A stretch of DNA of 64,000 nucleotides from Paenibacillus woosongensis (GCF_030122845.1 NZ_CP126084.1:3596001-3660000); one strand, 5' to 3'; numbered from the stretch's first letter, positions 18,680 through 28,232 are shown. Notes: generated by a model from the letters alone, not told the origin. A program made the numbers and translations.

Positions 18680-19432
18680 ATGAAATTGTTCGATTTAACA
18701 GGCAAAACCGCTCTGGTAACAGGTACTACCGGCGGATTGGGACAGGGCATCGCCATCGGGCTTGCCGAAGCTGGAGCGGATGTCGTCTGTGTATCCCTTG
18801 GCCGCAGCGAAGAGACCGTGAATCAAATTAAAGGCCTTGGAAGAAAAGCGACCGTCGTTCAAGTCGATTTAAGCGATCACAGCAAATTGGAGGCAACCTT
18901 TAACGAGGCGCTCAAGCTGACAGGCCAGATTGATATCCTGGTAAACAACGCCGGTATTATACGCCGCACACCGGCTAAAGACCATAGCGCGAAGGATTGG
19001 TCCGATGTCCTTGACCTGAACCTCAATACAGTATTTCTGTTGTCGCAGCTTGCAGGGCGCCATATGCTGGAGAGAGGCAGAGGCAAAATCATCAACATCT
19101 GTTCGATGCTCTCCTATCAAGGCGGCATCAACGTTCCAGGGTATACGGCCAGCAAGCATGCCGTTGCCGGCCTGACCAAAGCCTTTGCCAACGAATGGGC
19201 TAGCGGCGGCGTGCAGGTTAATGGCATCGCTCCGGGTTATATGGTTACGGATAATACCGCGCAAATTCGCGCGGATGAGAACCGCTACGCTTCAATTACG
19301 GACCGGATTCCTGCCGGGCGCTGGGGAACGCCGGAAGACCTTAAAGGCCCGGCGGTATTCCTCGCCTCCTCGGCATCCGACTATTTGAACGGCCATGTTC
19401 TCTGCGTAGACGGAGGCTGGTTGGCCAGATAA
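18680..19432 (+). CDS. kduD: 2-dehydro-3-deoxy-D-gluconate 5-dehydrogenase KduD
   Basis: KduD is an NAD(P)H-dependent short-chain dehydrogenase that reduces 2,5-diketo-3-deoxygluconate to KDG. The 250 residues include the cofactor motif TGTTGGLGQG (about 14-23), the NNAG motif and the active-site YTASK. The C-terminal DYLNGHVLCVDGGWLAR is typical of the family. The ATG at 18680 follows AAGGAGA. It completes the kduI-regulator-kduD unit, followed by a strong terminator. Confidence 0.95.
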   Translation: MKLFDLTGKTALVTGTTGGLGQGIAIGLAEAGADVVCVSLGRSEETVNQIKGLGRKATVVQVDLSDHSKLEATFNEALKLTGQIDILVNNAGIIRRTPAKDHSAKDWSDVLDLNLNTVFLLSQLAGRHMLERGRGKIINICSMLSYQGGINVPGYTASKHAVAGLTKAFANEWASGGVQVNGIAPGYMVTDNTAQIRADENRYASITDRIPAGRWGTPEDLKGPAVFLASSASDYLNGHVLCVDGGWLAR

Positions 19433-19463
19433 TTCATTTCAGTTCCAACAGGCTTTACTAAAT

Positions 19464-19507
19464 AAGAGACATAAAGACTTGGATAAACGTCTTTATGTCT
19501 CTTTTTT
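19464..19507 (+). terminator. Terminator of the kdu operon
   Basis: A perfect 15-bp stem (19464-19478 with 19489-19503) with a 10-nt loop runs into six T. Confidence 0.92.
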
Positions 19508-19516
19508 CCATCTGCA

Positions 19517-20120
19517 TTATTCAGCCAAAAACTTAATGCTGCGGGCATGCTCATTGATATGAAAATGCCCCTCTTCGGCCTGAAGTATCGTCTGCCCGTT
19601 TATTTGTAACCGAATAAATGTCACCCCATCGACAGCTCTGTCCTGATCGAATCCGTAAATCCGGTTCGGCATGGCGTTATCCCCTGTATAGCTGACATTG
19701 CGAAATGTAATATTCTCAATGCGTGTGCCCGGCTCAGGATTATAATCGGGATTATGCACCACCCGAATATCGAACGTTGCGGACAGTATTCTTATCGCCC
19801 GCATTGATTGCCATTGCTCCCCAATCGTTTTCTTGGGGCTCATGATGTTCAAGAATATCCAAATTCTCGAACACGATATCTTCGATCGTATCCCCCTCCT
19901 TTTCGTAATCGCCATGCGTGCCAATCATTATCGGGTGCGCCACATCGGCCCATAATACCGAATTGCGGACCTTTACGCGGCTTGTGCCTCCACGATAATC
20001 CCAGCGGGTTCCGTATATGGCAATACAGTCATCCGAGGTACGAAGGAACACATCGTCGATCTCAACATCCGAGCTGGCCATCATATCGATGCCATCCGAC
20101 CAGCCTCTAAGTATCGCTAT
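19517..20120 (-). pseudogene. GH28-type (polygalacturonase-like) hydrolase remnant
   Basis: Two overlapping minus-strand frames give one broken right-handed beta-helix protein. The upstream part reads RGWSDGIDMMASSDVEIDDV, then RTSDDCIAIYG and IMIGTHGDYEKEG. A frameshift near 19775, at NVR before IRVVHNPDY, moves into the second frame, which ends FHINEHARSIKFLAE. The DGID and SDDC motifs are those of GH28-like catalytic cores. The N-terminal half is absent, replaced at about 20120 by a sensor-kinase fragment. It is not expected to be functional. Confidence 0.82.
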
Positions 20121-20143
20121 ACAACACCGTCTTCAAAAATGAA

Positions 20144-20436
20144 TCAACCGGAATGTTCGTTGACATTGTAAGTCTGGTTTTGACTCGAACTCTCGACATA
20201 CCCCTCATTCCTTCCGGTGTACATCAGCTTGGATACCTCGTTGTATTGGTTAAATGATTGTAGCTCATATACAAAACCATCTGCTGCAAATTGCCGATCG
20301 TATAGCGCTCTACATATCCGGTGAATGTATTCACCGAAAACAAGCTCAGGGCAAACAGCGGAATAAGCCCGACTAGAATAAAGGACGCTGAAAATTTAAC
20401 GAAAATGCTAGTAAACTTGCGGCCCCATAAACGCAT
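20144..20436 (-). pseudogene. Truncated YesM-type sensor histidine kinase remnant
   Basis: The fragment begins MRLWGRKFTSIFVKFSASF, has one membrane segment (FILVGLIPLFALSLFSVNTF) and the start of an extracellular sensor domain. It then shifts frame near 20255 (continuing NEVSKLMYTGRNEGYVESSS) and stops at 20144. The second membrane segment, HAMP and kinase domains are missing. Its end lies about 25 bases from the GH28 remnant in the same direction, consistent with one large deletion. Confidence 0.75.
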
Positions 20437-20607
20437 ATGCAGTTCTCCTATTCGACTTTTGCGGATTGCTTGTACTCCTGCGGCAGCTTGCCGTACATTT
20501 TCCATGATATAGAAGATTGCCGTTAAATCCACTTTAACATCATGCTTCACAGCCGGAATGCAGTTTTTTAAGAGCAATGTGCAGTTTCTTTAGTTTGACC
20601 GTGCATA

Positions 20608-21459
20608 TCATTGCGGCTTTCCGCTTCTCGGCGTCCCTCCGGTCAGCTTGCGGTAGGCCTTGAAGAAGCTCGAATAGCCGTTAAATCCAGACATGAAGCA
20701 GGCCTGGGTGGGCGTAAAGCCCTGCATCATCAGTTGATCGGCCAAATGGATTCTTTTATAGGTAATATATTGATTAATCGTAAATCCGGTCGTTTCCTTG
20801 AAAATACGGCATAAATGATATTTCGTGACGAAAAATCTCTCCGACAGCGCATCCAGCGTAAGCTGCTCCTCCAAATTCGCATTAATATATTCCAATACGG
20901 CCCTGACCTTGTCATCCCCCCGCTTGCTGCTGCTCGGCAAATCCGCTTTAGCCAGATCATTGATTGCTGATAAAATCTGCACAATGATGCATTTCGCGAC
21001 CATCTCATGCTCGGTGCTCCTCTGCTCCAATGCCTGCCGCAGCTTACCGAACAATTCAAGCAGCCCGCTTGCTCTAACAATCTCTGCGCTTAACTGATTA
21101 TCCTCCCCCAGCTTGCGGAATTTGATCGTACGGAAGAAATCGATACCGCCAGCCATAAAGGGAGGCAGAAAATTGGCATCCATACTTAAAACGATCCGCT
21201 CATACGGCAGGTTTTCAGCAATATTAACGACATGAAGCTCATTCGAATTCATCATCAGGATCGAGTAGGGCTCCAAGTCGTATTTGCTGCCCTCAATCGT
21301 AAAGCTGCCTGCACCGTTGATAAACATAAATATTTCGTAGCCCTTCTCATAATGGAGTTTATAATCCAGCGGATTGGGCTGCTCGTCTCTGGCATGGTGA
21401 TAAAAAAATGAGCTGTCCGCAGCCGCATAATGAAATTTTCGTTGCTGATCTGCTGTCAT
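20608..21459 (-). CDS. AraC-family transcriptional regulator
   Basis: The 283-residue protein has an N-terminal cupin-like sensor region (KGYEIFMFINGAGSFTIEG, PYSILMMNSNELHVV). The C-terminal double HTH includes LTLDALSERFFVTKYHLCRI, and the second helix pair ends FNGYSSFFKAYRKLTGGTP. The ATG at 21459 is chosen because AGGTGA lies 5 bases upstream; a GTG three codons earlier lies inside that site. It is divergent from the isomerase/dehydrogenase cluster and is the likely regulator of it. A low-GC spot without genes (20437-20607) separates it from the kinase remnant. Confidence 0.88.
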   Translation of the reverse strand: MTADQQRKFHYAAADSSFFYHHARDEQPNPLDYKLHYEKGYEIFMFINGAGSFTIEGSKYDLEPYSILMMNSNELHVVNIAENLPYERIVLSMDANFLPPFMAGGIDFFRTIKFRKLGEDNQLSAEIVRASGLLELFGKLRQALEQRSTEHEMVAKCIIVQILSAINDLAKADLPSSSKRGDDKVRAVLEYINANLEEQLTLDALSERFFVTKYHLCRIFKETTGFTINQYITYKRIHLADQLMMQGFTPTQACFMSGFNGYSSFFKAYRKLTGGTPRSGKPQ

Positions 21460-21581
21460 CGAAATCACCTCACCCTAAACATATAGCAAGATTGGCATAG
21501 TTTCAAACAATTATCGGGAAGAACTTAGAAAATATTAATGATAAATTGAAATGGAAATCTCCAAGAAGAGGTGAGATCAGA

Positions 21582-22430
21582 ATGGCCAAATTTATGATTT
21601 CAGGCTTTGCTGATGAAATCGATGCGGATTTTGAGACGCAATTGAAGGGATTACAGGCACTCGGCATCGATTTTATCGAAGTAAGAGGCGTGAACGGAAA
21701 GAACATCTCCATCCTGTCACGCGAAGAAATCGCAGAAGTCAAACATAGACTTGCTCATTACGGGATCAAGGTTTCCTCCATCGGTTCGCCCATCGGCAAA
21801 ATCAGCATTTCGGACGACTTTGGGGCTCATCTGGATATGGCCAAAAGAGTTTTTGAAACCGCTAACACATTGAATAGTCCATTTGTGCGCATTTTCAGCT
21901 TCTATATGCCGGAGGGCAGCGATCCTGCCCTGTACCGGAACGAAGTCACCGAGCGGGTCGGCGCTATTCTGAAGGCCGCTGAGGGTAGCGGATTAACGAT
22001 CCTCCACGAGAATGAAAAAGATATCTACGGCGACACTCCCGAGCGCTGCCTTGATCTGATGGAGGCCTGCCGGTCGCCGCATTTCGCCAGCGCCTTCGAT
22101 CCAGCCAACTTTGTGCAATGCGGCTGTGAGGTATACCCGGCAGCCTTCGAACTGCTGGAGCCTTATATCCGGTATGTGCACATCAAGGATGCACTCTACG
22201 ATGGCAGCAATGTTCCCGCAGGCATGGGAAACGGGCGGGTCGAGGATGTGCTGAGAAGCTTGAAGGCCAGCGGATATGAAGGCTTCCTGTCGCTGGAGCC
22301 GCATTTGGGCAGTTTTCAAGGCTTGGCCGAGCTGGAACAAGCTCCGCTGACCGATACGCTAGAAGCTGGCGGGCTTCACACCTTCAGATTAGCTCATTCA
22401 TCCTTAATATCGATTCTAAACAATATTTAA
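21582..22430 (+). CDS. Sugar phosphate isomerase/epimerase (AP endonuclease family 2, TIM barrel)
   Basis: The 282-residue xylose-isomerase-like TIM barrel starts MAKFMISGFADEIDADF. Metal-ligand candidates are in LLHENEKDIYGDTP-type context (ILHENEKDIYG), in DPANFVQCG and in YVHIKDALYDG, with the closing FLSLEPHLGSF. The ATG at 21582 follows AGAGGTGAG. It is the first gene of a four-gene operon of alternating TIM-barrel and Gfo/Idh/MocA genes. Such pairs often act on oxidised or unusual sugars (inositol-like, keto-sugars); the real substrate is unknown. Confidence 0.85.
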   Translation: MAKFMISGFADEIDADFETQLKGLQALGIDFIEVRGVNGKNISILSREEIAEVKHRLAHYGIKVSSIGSPIGKISISDDFGAHLDMAKRVFETANTLNSPFVRIFSFYMPEGSDPALYRNEVTERVGAILKAAEGSGLTILHENEKDIYGDTPERCLDLMEACRSPHFASAFDPANFVQCGCEVYPAAFELLEPYIRYVHIKDALYDGSNVPAGMGNGRVEDVLRSLKASGYEGFLSLEPHLGSFQGLAELEQAPLTDTLEAGGLHTFRLAHSSLISILNNI

Positions 22431-22444
22431 AGGAGGATATTCTC

Positions 22445-23608
22445 ATGGAAAATGTACGCCTCGGCATCATCGGCATCGGCAATATGGGCATGTCCCACAG
22501 CTTGCGGATTCATCAGGAGCACAAGGTACCCGGCATGACGCTTGGCGCAGTATGCGATATTAACCCGGAGCGCAGGGCATGGGCGCAGGATAATCTGCCG
22601 GGAGTGGCCGTCTTCGAACATGCAACAGAAATGTACGATAGCGGTCTGATCGATGCCGTTTTAGTCGCCGTCCCTCATTATGATCATCCTTCGCTTGCGA
22701 TGGAGGCCTTCGCCTGCGGCCTGCATGTGCTTATCGAGAAGCCAGCCGGCGTATACACGAAGCAGGTGCTGGAGATGAACGCGGCCGCGAAACAGTCGGA
22801 CAAAGTTTTCGGCATCATGTACAATCAGCGGACGAATCCCGTGTACCAGAAAGTGAGGGAACTTGTGCAAAGCGGCGAATTGGGCGAGCTTAAGCGAGTC
22901 GTCTGGATCATTACGGACTGGTACCGTCCGCAGGCCTATCATGATTCCGGCTCCTGGCGCTCCACCTGGGAAGGCGAGGGCGGCGGCACGCTAATCAACC
23001 AGAACCCGCATAACCTGGATTTGCTCCAGTGGATGCTCGGCATGCCCCGCAGAATCCGCTCCTTCTGCAGCTTCGGCAAATATTACGACATCGAGGTGGA
23101 GGACGATGTGACCGCTTATTTGGAATATCCAAACGGAGCAACGGGCGTCTATATCACGTCAACGGGCGAGGCACCAGGCACAAACCGGCTGGAGATTTCC
23201 GGGGATATGGGTAAAATCGTCGTCGAGAACAATCGCATCACGTTTGACCGGAACCGCATTTCGGAACGGGAGCACAATCGGATGAACTTGGACCCGTTCC
23301 GAAAGCCGGAATGCTGGCGCTGTGAAATACCCGTCTCGGCGAACGGCGGTGAACAGCACATCGGCATTTTTAAAAACTTCGCAAAGGCGGTTCTGCAGGG
23401 GGAAAAGCTGCTGGCACCGGGGGAGGATGGCATTCACGGCCTGCTCATTTCCAATGCGATCCATTATTCAACCTGGACGGATGACTGGGCAGAGCTTGAC
23501 CGCTTTGATCACGAGCATTTCTATGAGCTGCTGCAGGAGAAGATCAAGAGCTCCACGGTGAGAAAGAACGTCATCCAAAAGGTCGTCGACGTGTCGGGAA
23601 CACACTAG
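22445..23608 (+). CDS. Gfo/Idh/MocA family oxidoreductase (first copy)
   Basis: The 387-residue NAD(P)-dependent sugar dehydrogenase has the Rossmann start RLGIIGIGNMGMSHS and the EKPAG motif of the family. A conserved substrate-site stretch (WEGEGGGTLINQNPHNLDLL) carries the likely catalytic His. An AAAGGAGGATA ribosome binding site precedes the ATG. The operon position between two TIM-barrel proteins suggests sequential oxidation and isomerisation of one substrate. Confidence 0.87.
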   Translation: MENVRLGIIGIGNMGMSHSLRIHQEHKVPGMTLGAVCDINPERRAWAQDNLPGVAVFEHATEMYDSGLIDAVLVAVPHYDHPSLAMEAFACGLHVLIEKPAGVYTKQVLEMNAAAKQSDKVFGIMYNQRTNPVYQKVRELVQSGELGELKRVVWIITDWYRPQAYHDSGSWRSTWEGEGGGTLINQNPHNLDLLQWMLGMPRRIRSFCSFGKYYDIEVEDDVTAYLEYPNGATGVYITSTGEAPGTNRLEISGDMGKIVVENNRITFDRNRISEREHNRMNLDPFRKPECWRCEIPVSANGGEQHIGIFKNFAKAVLQGEKLLAPGEDGIHGLLISNAIHYSTWTDDWAELDRFDHEHFYELLQEKIKSSTVRKNVIQKVVDVSGTH

Positions 23609-23642
23609 CCTTGACGCCAATGAATAAAAGGAGGTTGCGTAA

Positions 23643-24404
23643 ATGACGAAAATTCTAGGTGCGCAATTATATACAGTTCGGAATTTTGCCGGAACGCCAA
23701 ATGAGCTTGATGAGACGCTGCAAAAAATTAAAAAAATGGGCTATACGACGATTCAGTTATCCGCGATTTGGCATATCCCTGTCGATGAGCTGGCGGCGAT
23801 CGCCCGCGGCCATGGTTTGAAAGTTGTGGTCACGCACATCCCTTATGACCGATTCATCAACGATCTGGATGGCGTGATCCATGATCATCATACGCTGGGC
23901 TGCGGGCTGGCGGGGCTGGGCGGATTGCCTGCCGAGTATCATAGCGCCGAGGGCTACATCGCCTTCGCCAAGAAATTCTCGGCGATCGCCGATGAATTGG
24001 CGCAAAACGGGCTGAAGTTCAGCTACCATAACCATCATTGGGAATTTCAAAGCTATAACGGAAAACTCGGCATGGATGTGCTCATTGAACAGACAAATCC
24101 GGAAAACTTCCTATTTACGCTGGACTCTTACTGGGTACAGGTGGGCGGCGGCGATCCTAGCGCCTGGATCCGCAGGCTGAAGAACCGAATCGAGGCCATC
24201 CACCTGAAGGATCTGACGATCATCGATTCGCAGCAGATCATGACAGAGATTATGGAAGGCAACCTGAATTGGCCGGAAATTCTACAAGCGTGCGAGGATG
24301 CTGGAGTCAAGTGGTATTTGATCGAACGGGATGACGGGCCGACGGACGCGTTCGAAAGCTTGAAAATCAGCTATAACAATTTGCAAAAGTTCGGGTTCTC
24401 CTGA
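23643..24404 (+). CDS. Sugar phosphate isomerase/epimerase (second TIM-barrel copy)
   Basis: The 253-residue TIM barrel begins TKILGAQLYTVRNFAGTP. It has the FSYHNHHWEFQSY metal and substrate region, the TLDSYWVQVGGGDP segment and the ending YLIERDDGPTDAFESLKIS. It is only distantly similar to the barrel encoded two genes upstream, so the two probably catalyse different steps. AAAGGAGGTTG precedes its ATG. Its stop is separated by one base from the next start. Confidence 0.86.
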   Translation: MTKILGAQLYTVRNFAGTPNELDETLQKIKKMGYTTIQLSAIWHIPVDELAAIARGHGLKVVVTHIPYDRFINDLDGVIHDHHTLGCGLAGLGGLPAEYHSAEGYIAFAKKFSAIADELAQNGLKFSYHNHHWEFQSYNGKLGMDVLIEQTNPENFLFTLDSYWVQVGGGDPSAWIRRLKNRIEAIHLKDLTIIDSQQIMTEIMEGNLNWPEILQACEDAGVKWYLIERDDGPTDAFESLKISYNNLQKFGFS

Positions 24405-24405
24405 G

Positions 24406-25440
24406 ATGAACCGGTTGAATGCCGTCATTGTCGGCTGCGGCGCAATCGGCCCGATTCATGCTGCAGCGGTCAGGCAATCGCAGGCCTCCGAGCTGTTCGG
24501 CGCATGCGATATTGTGAAGGAGCGCGCCGAGACGCTATCTGGCAAGGAGGATTGCCGGGTATACACTGATTTTAAGCAGGTCTTGTCCGACCCGGCGGTT
24601 CACAGCCTGCATATATGCACCCCGCATCATTTGCATGCAGAAATGGCCATTCAGGCGGCCGAGGCCGGAAAGCATATCGTGCTGGAAAAACCCGTGGCCA
24701 TGAACGTCGCTGAAGCACGCAAGGTAGCGGATGCTGTGAAAGCTTCCGGTGTGGCCTGCTGCGCGATTCTGCAAAATCGATTGAACCCGTCCATCGAGAA
24801 AGCGAAGGAACTGATTGCGGAGGGAGCGCTTGGACGAATGCTCGGCATTAAAGGGTTCCTGACCTGGAGGCGAACAGCGGACTACTACCGGTCCGGCTCC
24901 TGGCGCGGGAAATGGGCCACCGAAGGCGGCGGCCTCTTGATCAATCAAGCTGTGCATATGCTGGATTTACTGTACTATCTCGGAGGCGAGATTGAGGCGG
25001 TTCAAGGAAATATCGACACGCGAATATTGCAGGACATTATTGAGGTCGAGGATACCGCCGAAGCTACTTTATATTACAAGGACGGCAAGGCCGGAATGTT
25101 CTATGCTACGAACGGGCATTCCGAGAACAGCCCCTTTTTTATTGAAATGCATATGGAGAAAGGCTTGCTGCGCTACATGGATCATCAGCTTATGCTGGTC
25201 AGCGGCGGGAATGTTCAATGGCTCGAAAGCGATGTATTCAGCACGAATCAACAGCCAGCCGTCGGCAAATCCTATTGGGGGCAAGGCCATGCCAGGCTGA
25301 TCGACCAATTCTATCGAAAGCTTGCCTACGGCGATGGCAGCTACGTCCCGCTGCAGGAAACCGCCTATTCCATGGGCTTGCTTGATGCCATTTATGCTTC
25401 TTCAAGGCATCGTTGCAGGCAAACCGTAGAGCTGTTTTAG
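24406..25440 (+). CDS. Gfo/Idh/MocA family oxidoreductase (second copy)
   Basis: The 344-residue dehydrogenase has the N-terminal motif AVIVGCGAIGPIHAAAV, EKPVAMN for cofactor binding and the substrate motif WATEGGGLLINQAVHMLDLL. The start codon nearly abuts the preceding stop, indicating translational coupling. It differs clearly from the upstream copy, so this is not a recent duplication. It ends the operon before a terminator. Confidence 0.87.
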   Translation: MNRLNAVIVGCGAIGPIHAAAVRQSQASELFGACDIVKERAETLSGKEDCRVYTDFKQVLSDPAVHSLHICTPHHLHAEMAIQAAEAGKHIVLEKPVAMNVAEARKVADAVKASGVACCAILQNRLNPSIEKAKELIAEGALGRMLGIKGFLTWRRTADYYRSGSWRGKWATEGGGLLINQAVHMLDLLYYLGGEIEAVQGNIDTRILQDIIEVEDTAEATLYYKDGKAGMFYATNGHSENSPFFIEMHMEKGLLRYMDHQLMLVSGGNVQWLESDVFSTNQQPAVGKSYWGQGHARLIDQFYRKLAYGDGSYVPLQETAYSMGLLDAIYASSRHRCRQTVELF

Positions 25441-25443
25441 CAC

Positions 25444-25495
25444 GAAAAAGCTGCTCCTCGTCTATAAAGTTTGTATAGACTTAGGGCAGCTTTTT
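25444..25495. terminator. Terminator between the dehydrogenase operon and the GH43 pseudogene
   Basis: AAAAAGCTGC...GCAGCTTTTT encloses an inner GTCTATA/TATAGAC stem. It has A and T runs on both sides, so it can act in both directions. Confidence 0.85.
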
Positions 25496-25506
25496 ACTCT
25501 AGCATC

Positions 25507-26543
25507 CTATTTTTTGCCGGACTCGGATAATGCAAATAAAGCCAGCTTGGCGTAGAAATCCTCCAGCCAGACTACTCCTTGCCCGTATAACGCAAGTAAT
25601 CGAAATCCGCATGCCGCTGCGTTCCCGACAAATCTTGAGCACATAACCGGTTCCAGCCCTCCGCCGATACAACAGCGCCTTCCGGCTCATCATAATTGCC
25701 TTGATCTGATAATGTCAGCGCCACATGCTTGCCAATCGCTTCATCATGACTGACCCGCAAATAGAAATGATCGCGGTCATCGTAGTATATGGTTAATCCG
25801 GCCATCTGATTGAAATGCTCCGGCTCGAACTCGACGCAGGTCTCCACCTCGCATACAAAGTGCTCCAGCCGTCTTGCCACCATACTCTGCCTGAACCAGG
25901 AGTATAACAATTCGCGGCCGCGCATCCGCAAATACCCTGGACGCTCTGTGAGACTAAGCCATTCTTCGTCCGCGGGAACTCTGAGCGTATGATACTGGAT
26001 GCCGAGCTCTGCTTCCTCGAAATGATCCGTCTCGGGAAGCGGAGGGAATGGATGAAGCGGAAGATCGGGGAGCTCTACCTCGAGCTGCGGCAAACGTCCG
26101 CCTCCGGCGATCCGCAGCCAGCCGTCCTCCGTCCATTCCAGCTTCTGCATGCCTGTCTCCCGGGCCAAGCGGGCACAGCCTGCGTCCCGGCAGAGTGCGT
26201 GCGCAAATGAAGGACATATACCATTCTCCATTTTGCGTCTCAACAACCGCGGCATGCCCGGCCTTTTGCAGCGGATAATCCGGATCGTTCACCGTTGTGA
26301 TGAGCGGGTATTCCGGGGCATACTCGTAAAGCCCTTCGATACGGCGGGAACGTATCCAGCTGAGACACGCGGCTTAGCGGACGCGTCAAAGGCCGCCAAT
26401 GCGCCAGATCTTTGGAGTGATGAATTTGCACGCCCGGAAACCACTCGAAGGTAGAGGTGGCAAGATAGTAATTATCCCCCCACGCGAATCATCGATGCGT
26501 CCGGATTAAATCCCCTGATCACAGGATTGATGATGCTCGTCAT
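25507..26543 (-). pseudogene. GH43 beta-xylosidase/arabinofuranosidase, broken
   Basis: Starting at an ATG (26543) after AAAGGAG, the N-terminus reads [18 protein letters not shown], then a frameshift. Another frame gives [20 protein letters not shown]. The next recognisable part ([20 protein letters not shown]) belongs about 200 residues further on in the family, so most of the beta-propeller is deleted. Further shifts lead into the C-terminal beta-sandwich domain (ERPGYLRMRGRELLYSWFRQ, FNQMAGLTIYYDDRDHFYLR). A last shift precedes the true end FYAKLALFALSESGKK. It lies downstream of the FGGY kinase in the same direction, once part of that operon. Confidence 0.88.
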
Positions 26544-26645
26544 TTGCTTGCTCCTTTCAATGAGACCGAATTGATCCATTAAGCTGCTCTTCATGTCACT
26601 TGATTTCACTGTATCATGGAGCATTGGGCGGAGGTATGCTGCTTT

Positions 26646-28220
26646 TTAAGAGCATGGTATGCTTTTTTTAGAACTGGCTTCAGAAGCTTCGGCAGTAGGC
26701 GAATGGCCAGCTGTGACACTGTCTTGCAGCACGACGCCGATCGCCCTTTTCCATCCCTCGTAATTTTGCGCCCGCTGCTTCTGATCCATCGAAGGCATGT
26801 ATATCTCGTAATCTCGCGTTGGCTTGGAAATATCACTGAGCGAATCCCAGATTCCTATGCCAAGCCCGCCCATATAAGCCGAGCCCAAGGCCGACAATTC
26901 GGCTACATCCGACTTGGATACCCCGCAGCCCAGCATGTCCGCCTGAAATTGCATGAGCATGGCATTATCGGAAGCTCCCCCGTCGGCACGGAGCATCTTA
27001 AGAGGGATTCCTGCCCCCTCTTCAATAAGCTCTATGGCGTCCCGAACCTGGTAAGCAATACTTTCGAGCGCGGCGCGAATAATATGGGGTCTGCCCGTCC
27101 CCCGGCTCATCCCGGATATCATCGCCCTGGCCTGCGGCTCCCAGTATGGCGCACCCAGCCCGACAAAGGCCGGAACGAGGTAAACGCCTTCATTATGATG
27201 CGACTGAAGCAGCAGCTCCTCCAGCTCGGCAAAAGTATGGAACAAGCCCAAGTTATCGCGAACCCACTTGATCGTGTCCCCCGATGTACGAATGACGGCT
27301 TCCAGGGCGTAGGTTACTTTCCCGCCGATGCTCCAGCCGATCGCGAGCACCAGGCCATTCTCTGCGGCGACCGGCTTCTCGCCGATATTCATCAGCACGG
27401 ATGTCCCCGTGCCATAGGTCGCTTTGGCCATGCCTGTCTCGAAGCAGTGCTGTCCGAACAGAGCAGCCTGCGAATCGCCGATAATCCCGGCAATCGGTAT
27501 CGGGTAGGACAACAGCTGTGAATCCCTCGCATTCGTTACCCCGAATACCGCATCGGATGACTTCACTTCAGGCAAAAGCTCGATCGGCACGCCGAACAGC
27601 TCGCACAGCTCGGCATCCCAGCGCAGCTCGTGGATGTTGAACAGCGACGTTCGGCTCGCATTCGTGTAATCCGTGGCATGAACCGCTCCGCCGCTCAGCT
27701 TCCAGAGCAGCCAGCTGTCCATCGTGCCTGCCAGCAAACGTCCCTCTTCCAGCAGGCGGTCGATATAAGGCACCTGCTCCAGCATCCAGCGCCATTTTGC
27801 CGCCGAGAAATAAGGATCAAGCATCAGCCCTGTCTTCGCTCTTACGATTTCTTCATAACCCGCTGCCTTTAACGCCTCACAGCGTTCTGCCGTGCGCTGG
27901 CATTGCCAGACAATGGCATTGCATACCGGAAGCCCCGTAGCCCGATCCCACATCACCGCCGTTTCGCGTTGATTCGTCAGGGTGAGGGCTGCAAGCCGGC
28001 TCGGTCCGATGCCAGCCTGCTGAAGCACGGCCTCGGAAGCGCGCAGCACATTTTCGTAAATTTCCATAGGATCATGCTCCACCCACCCGGGGGAGGGGTA
28101 ATACTGCTTATGCTCCACCGAGCTTTTGGCAATGATTGCCCCCGCGGAGTCAATGATGAGCGCCTTCGTTCCCGATGTACTCTGATCTATAGTAAGCAAA
28201 AATCCTTGTTTGTTCGTCAT
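26646..28220 (-). CDS. FGGY-family carbohydrate kinase (glycerol kinase-like)
   Basis: The 524-residue sugar/polyol kinase has the N-terminal phosphate-binding motif TIDQSTSGTKALIID. It also has NQRETAVMWDRATG, TNASRTSLFNI, the FGGY signature region GIIGDSQAALFGQHCF and the adenine-site segment LRADGGASDNAMLMQFQADM. It resembles glycerol kinases most. However, it lies last in an operon with an isomerase-like protein and a transketolase, so a ketopentose or ketotetrose substrate is more plausible. The C-terminal tail of about 20 residues is low complexity. Confidence 0.88.
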   Translation of the reverse strand: MTNKQGFLLTIDQSTSGTKALIIDSAGAIIAKSSVEHKQYYPSPGWVEHDPMEIYENVLRASEAVLQQAGIGPSRLAALTLTNQRETAVMWDRATGLPVCNAIVWQCQRTAERCEALKAAGYEEIVRAKTGLMLDPYFSAAKWRWMLEQVPYIDRLLEEGRLLAGTMDSWLLWKLSGGAVHATDYTNASRTSLFNIHELRWDAELCELFGVPIELLPEVKSSDAVFGVTNARDSQLLSYPIPIAGIIGDSQAALFGQHCFETGMAKATYGTGTSVLMNIGEKPVAAENGLVLAIGWSIGGKVTYALEAVIRTSGDTIKWVRDNLGLFHTFAELEELLLQSHHNEGVYLVPAFVGLGAPYWEPQARAMISGMSRGTGRPHIIRAALESIAYQVRDAIELIEEGAGIPLKMLRADGGASDNAMLMQFQADMLGCGVSKSDVAELSALGSAYMGGLGIGIWDSLSDISKPTRDYEIYMPSMDQKQRAQNYEGWKRAIGVVLQDSVTAGHSPTAEASEASSKKSIPCS

Positions 28221-28232
28221 CGCCCTTGGCTC

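Noticed and set aside
20437-20607. Possible upstream coding extension of the kinase remnant (to 20577)
   Set aside because: The extra 47 codons have no kinase-like features, and the membrane-protein start at 20436 is the natural N-terminus.
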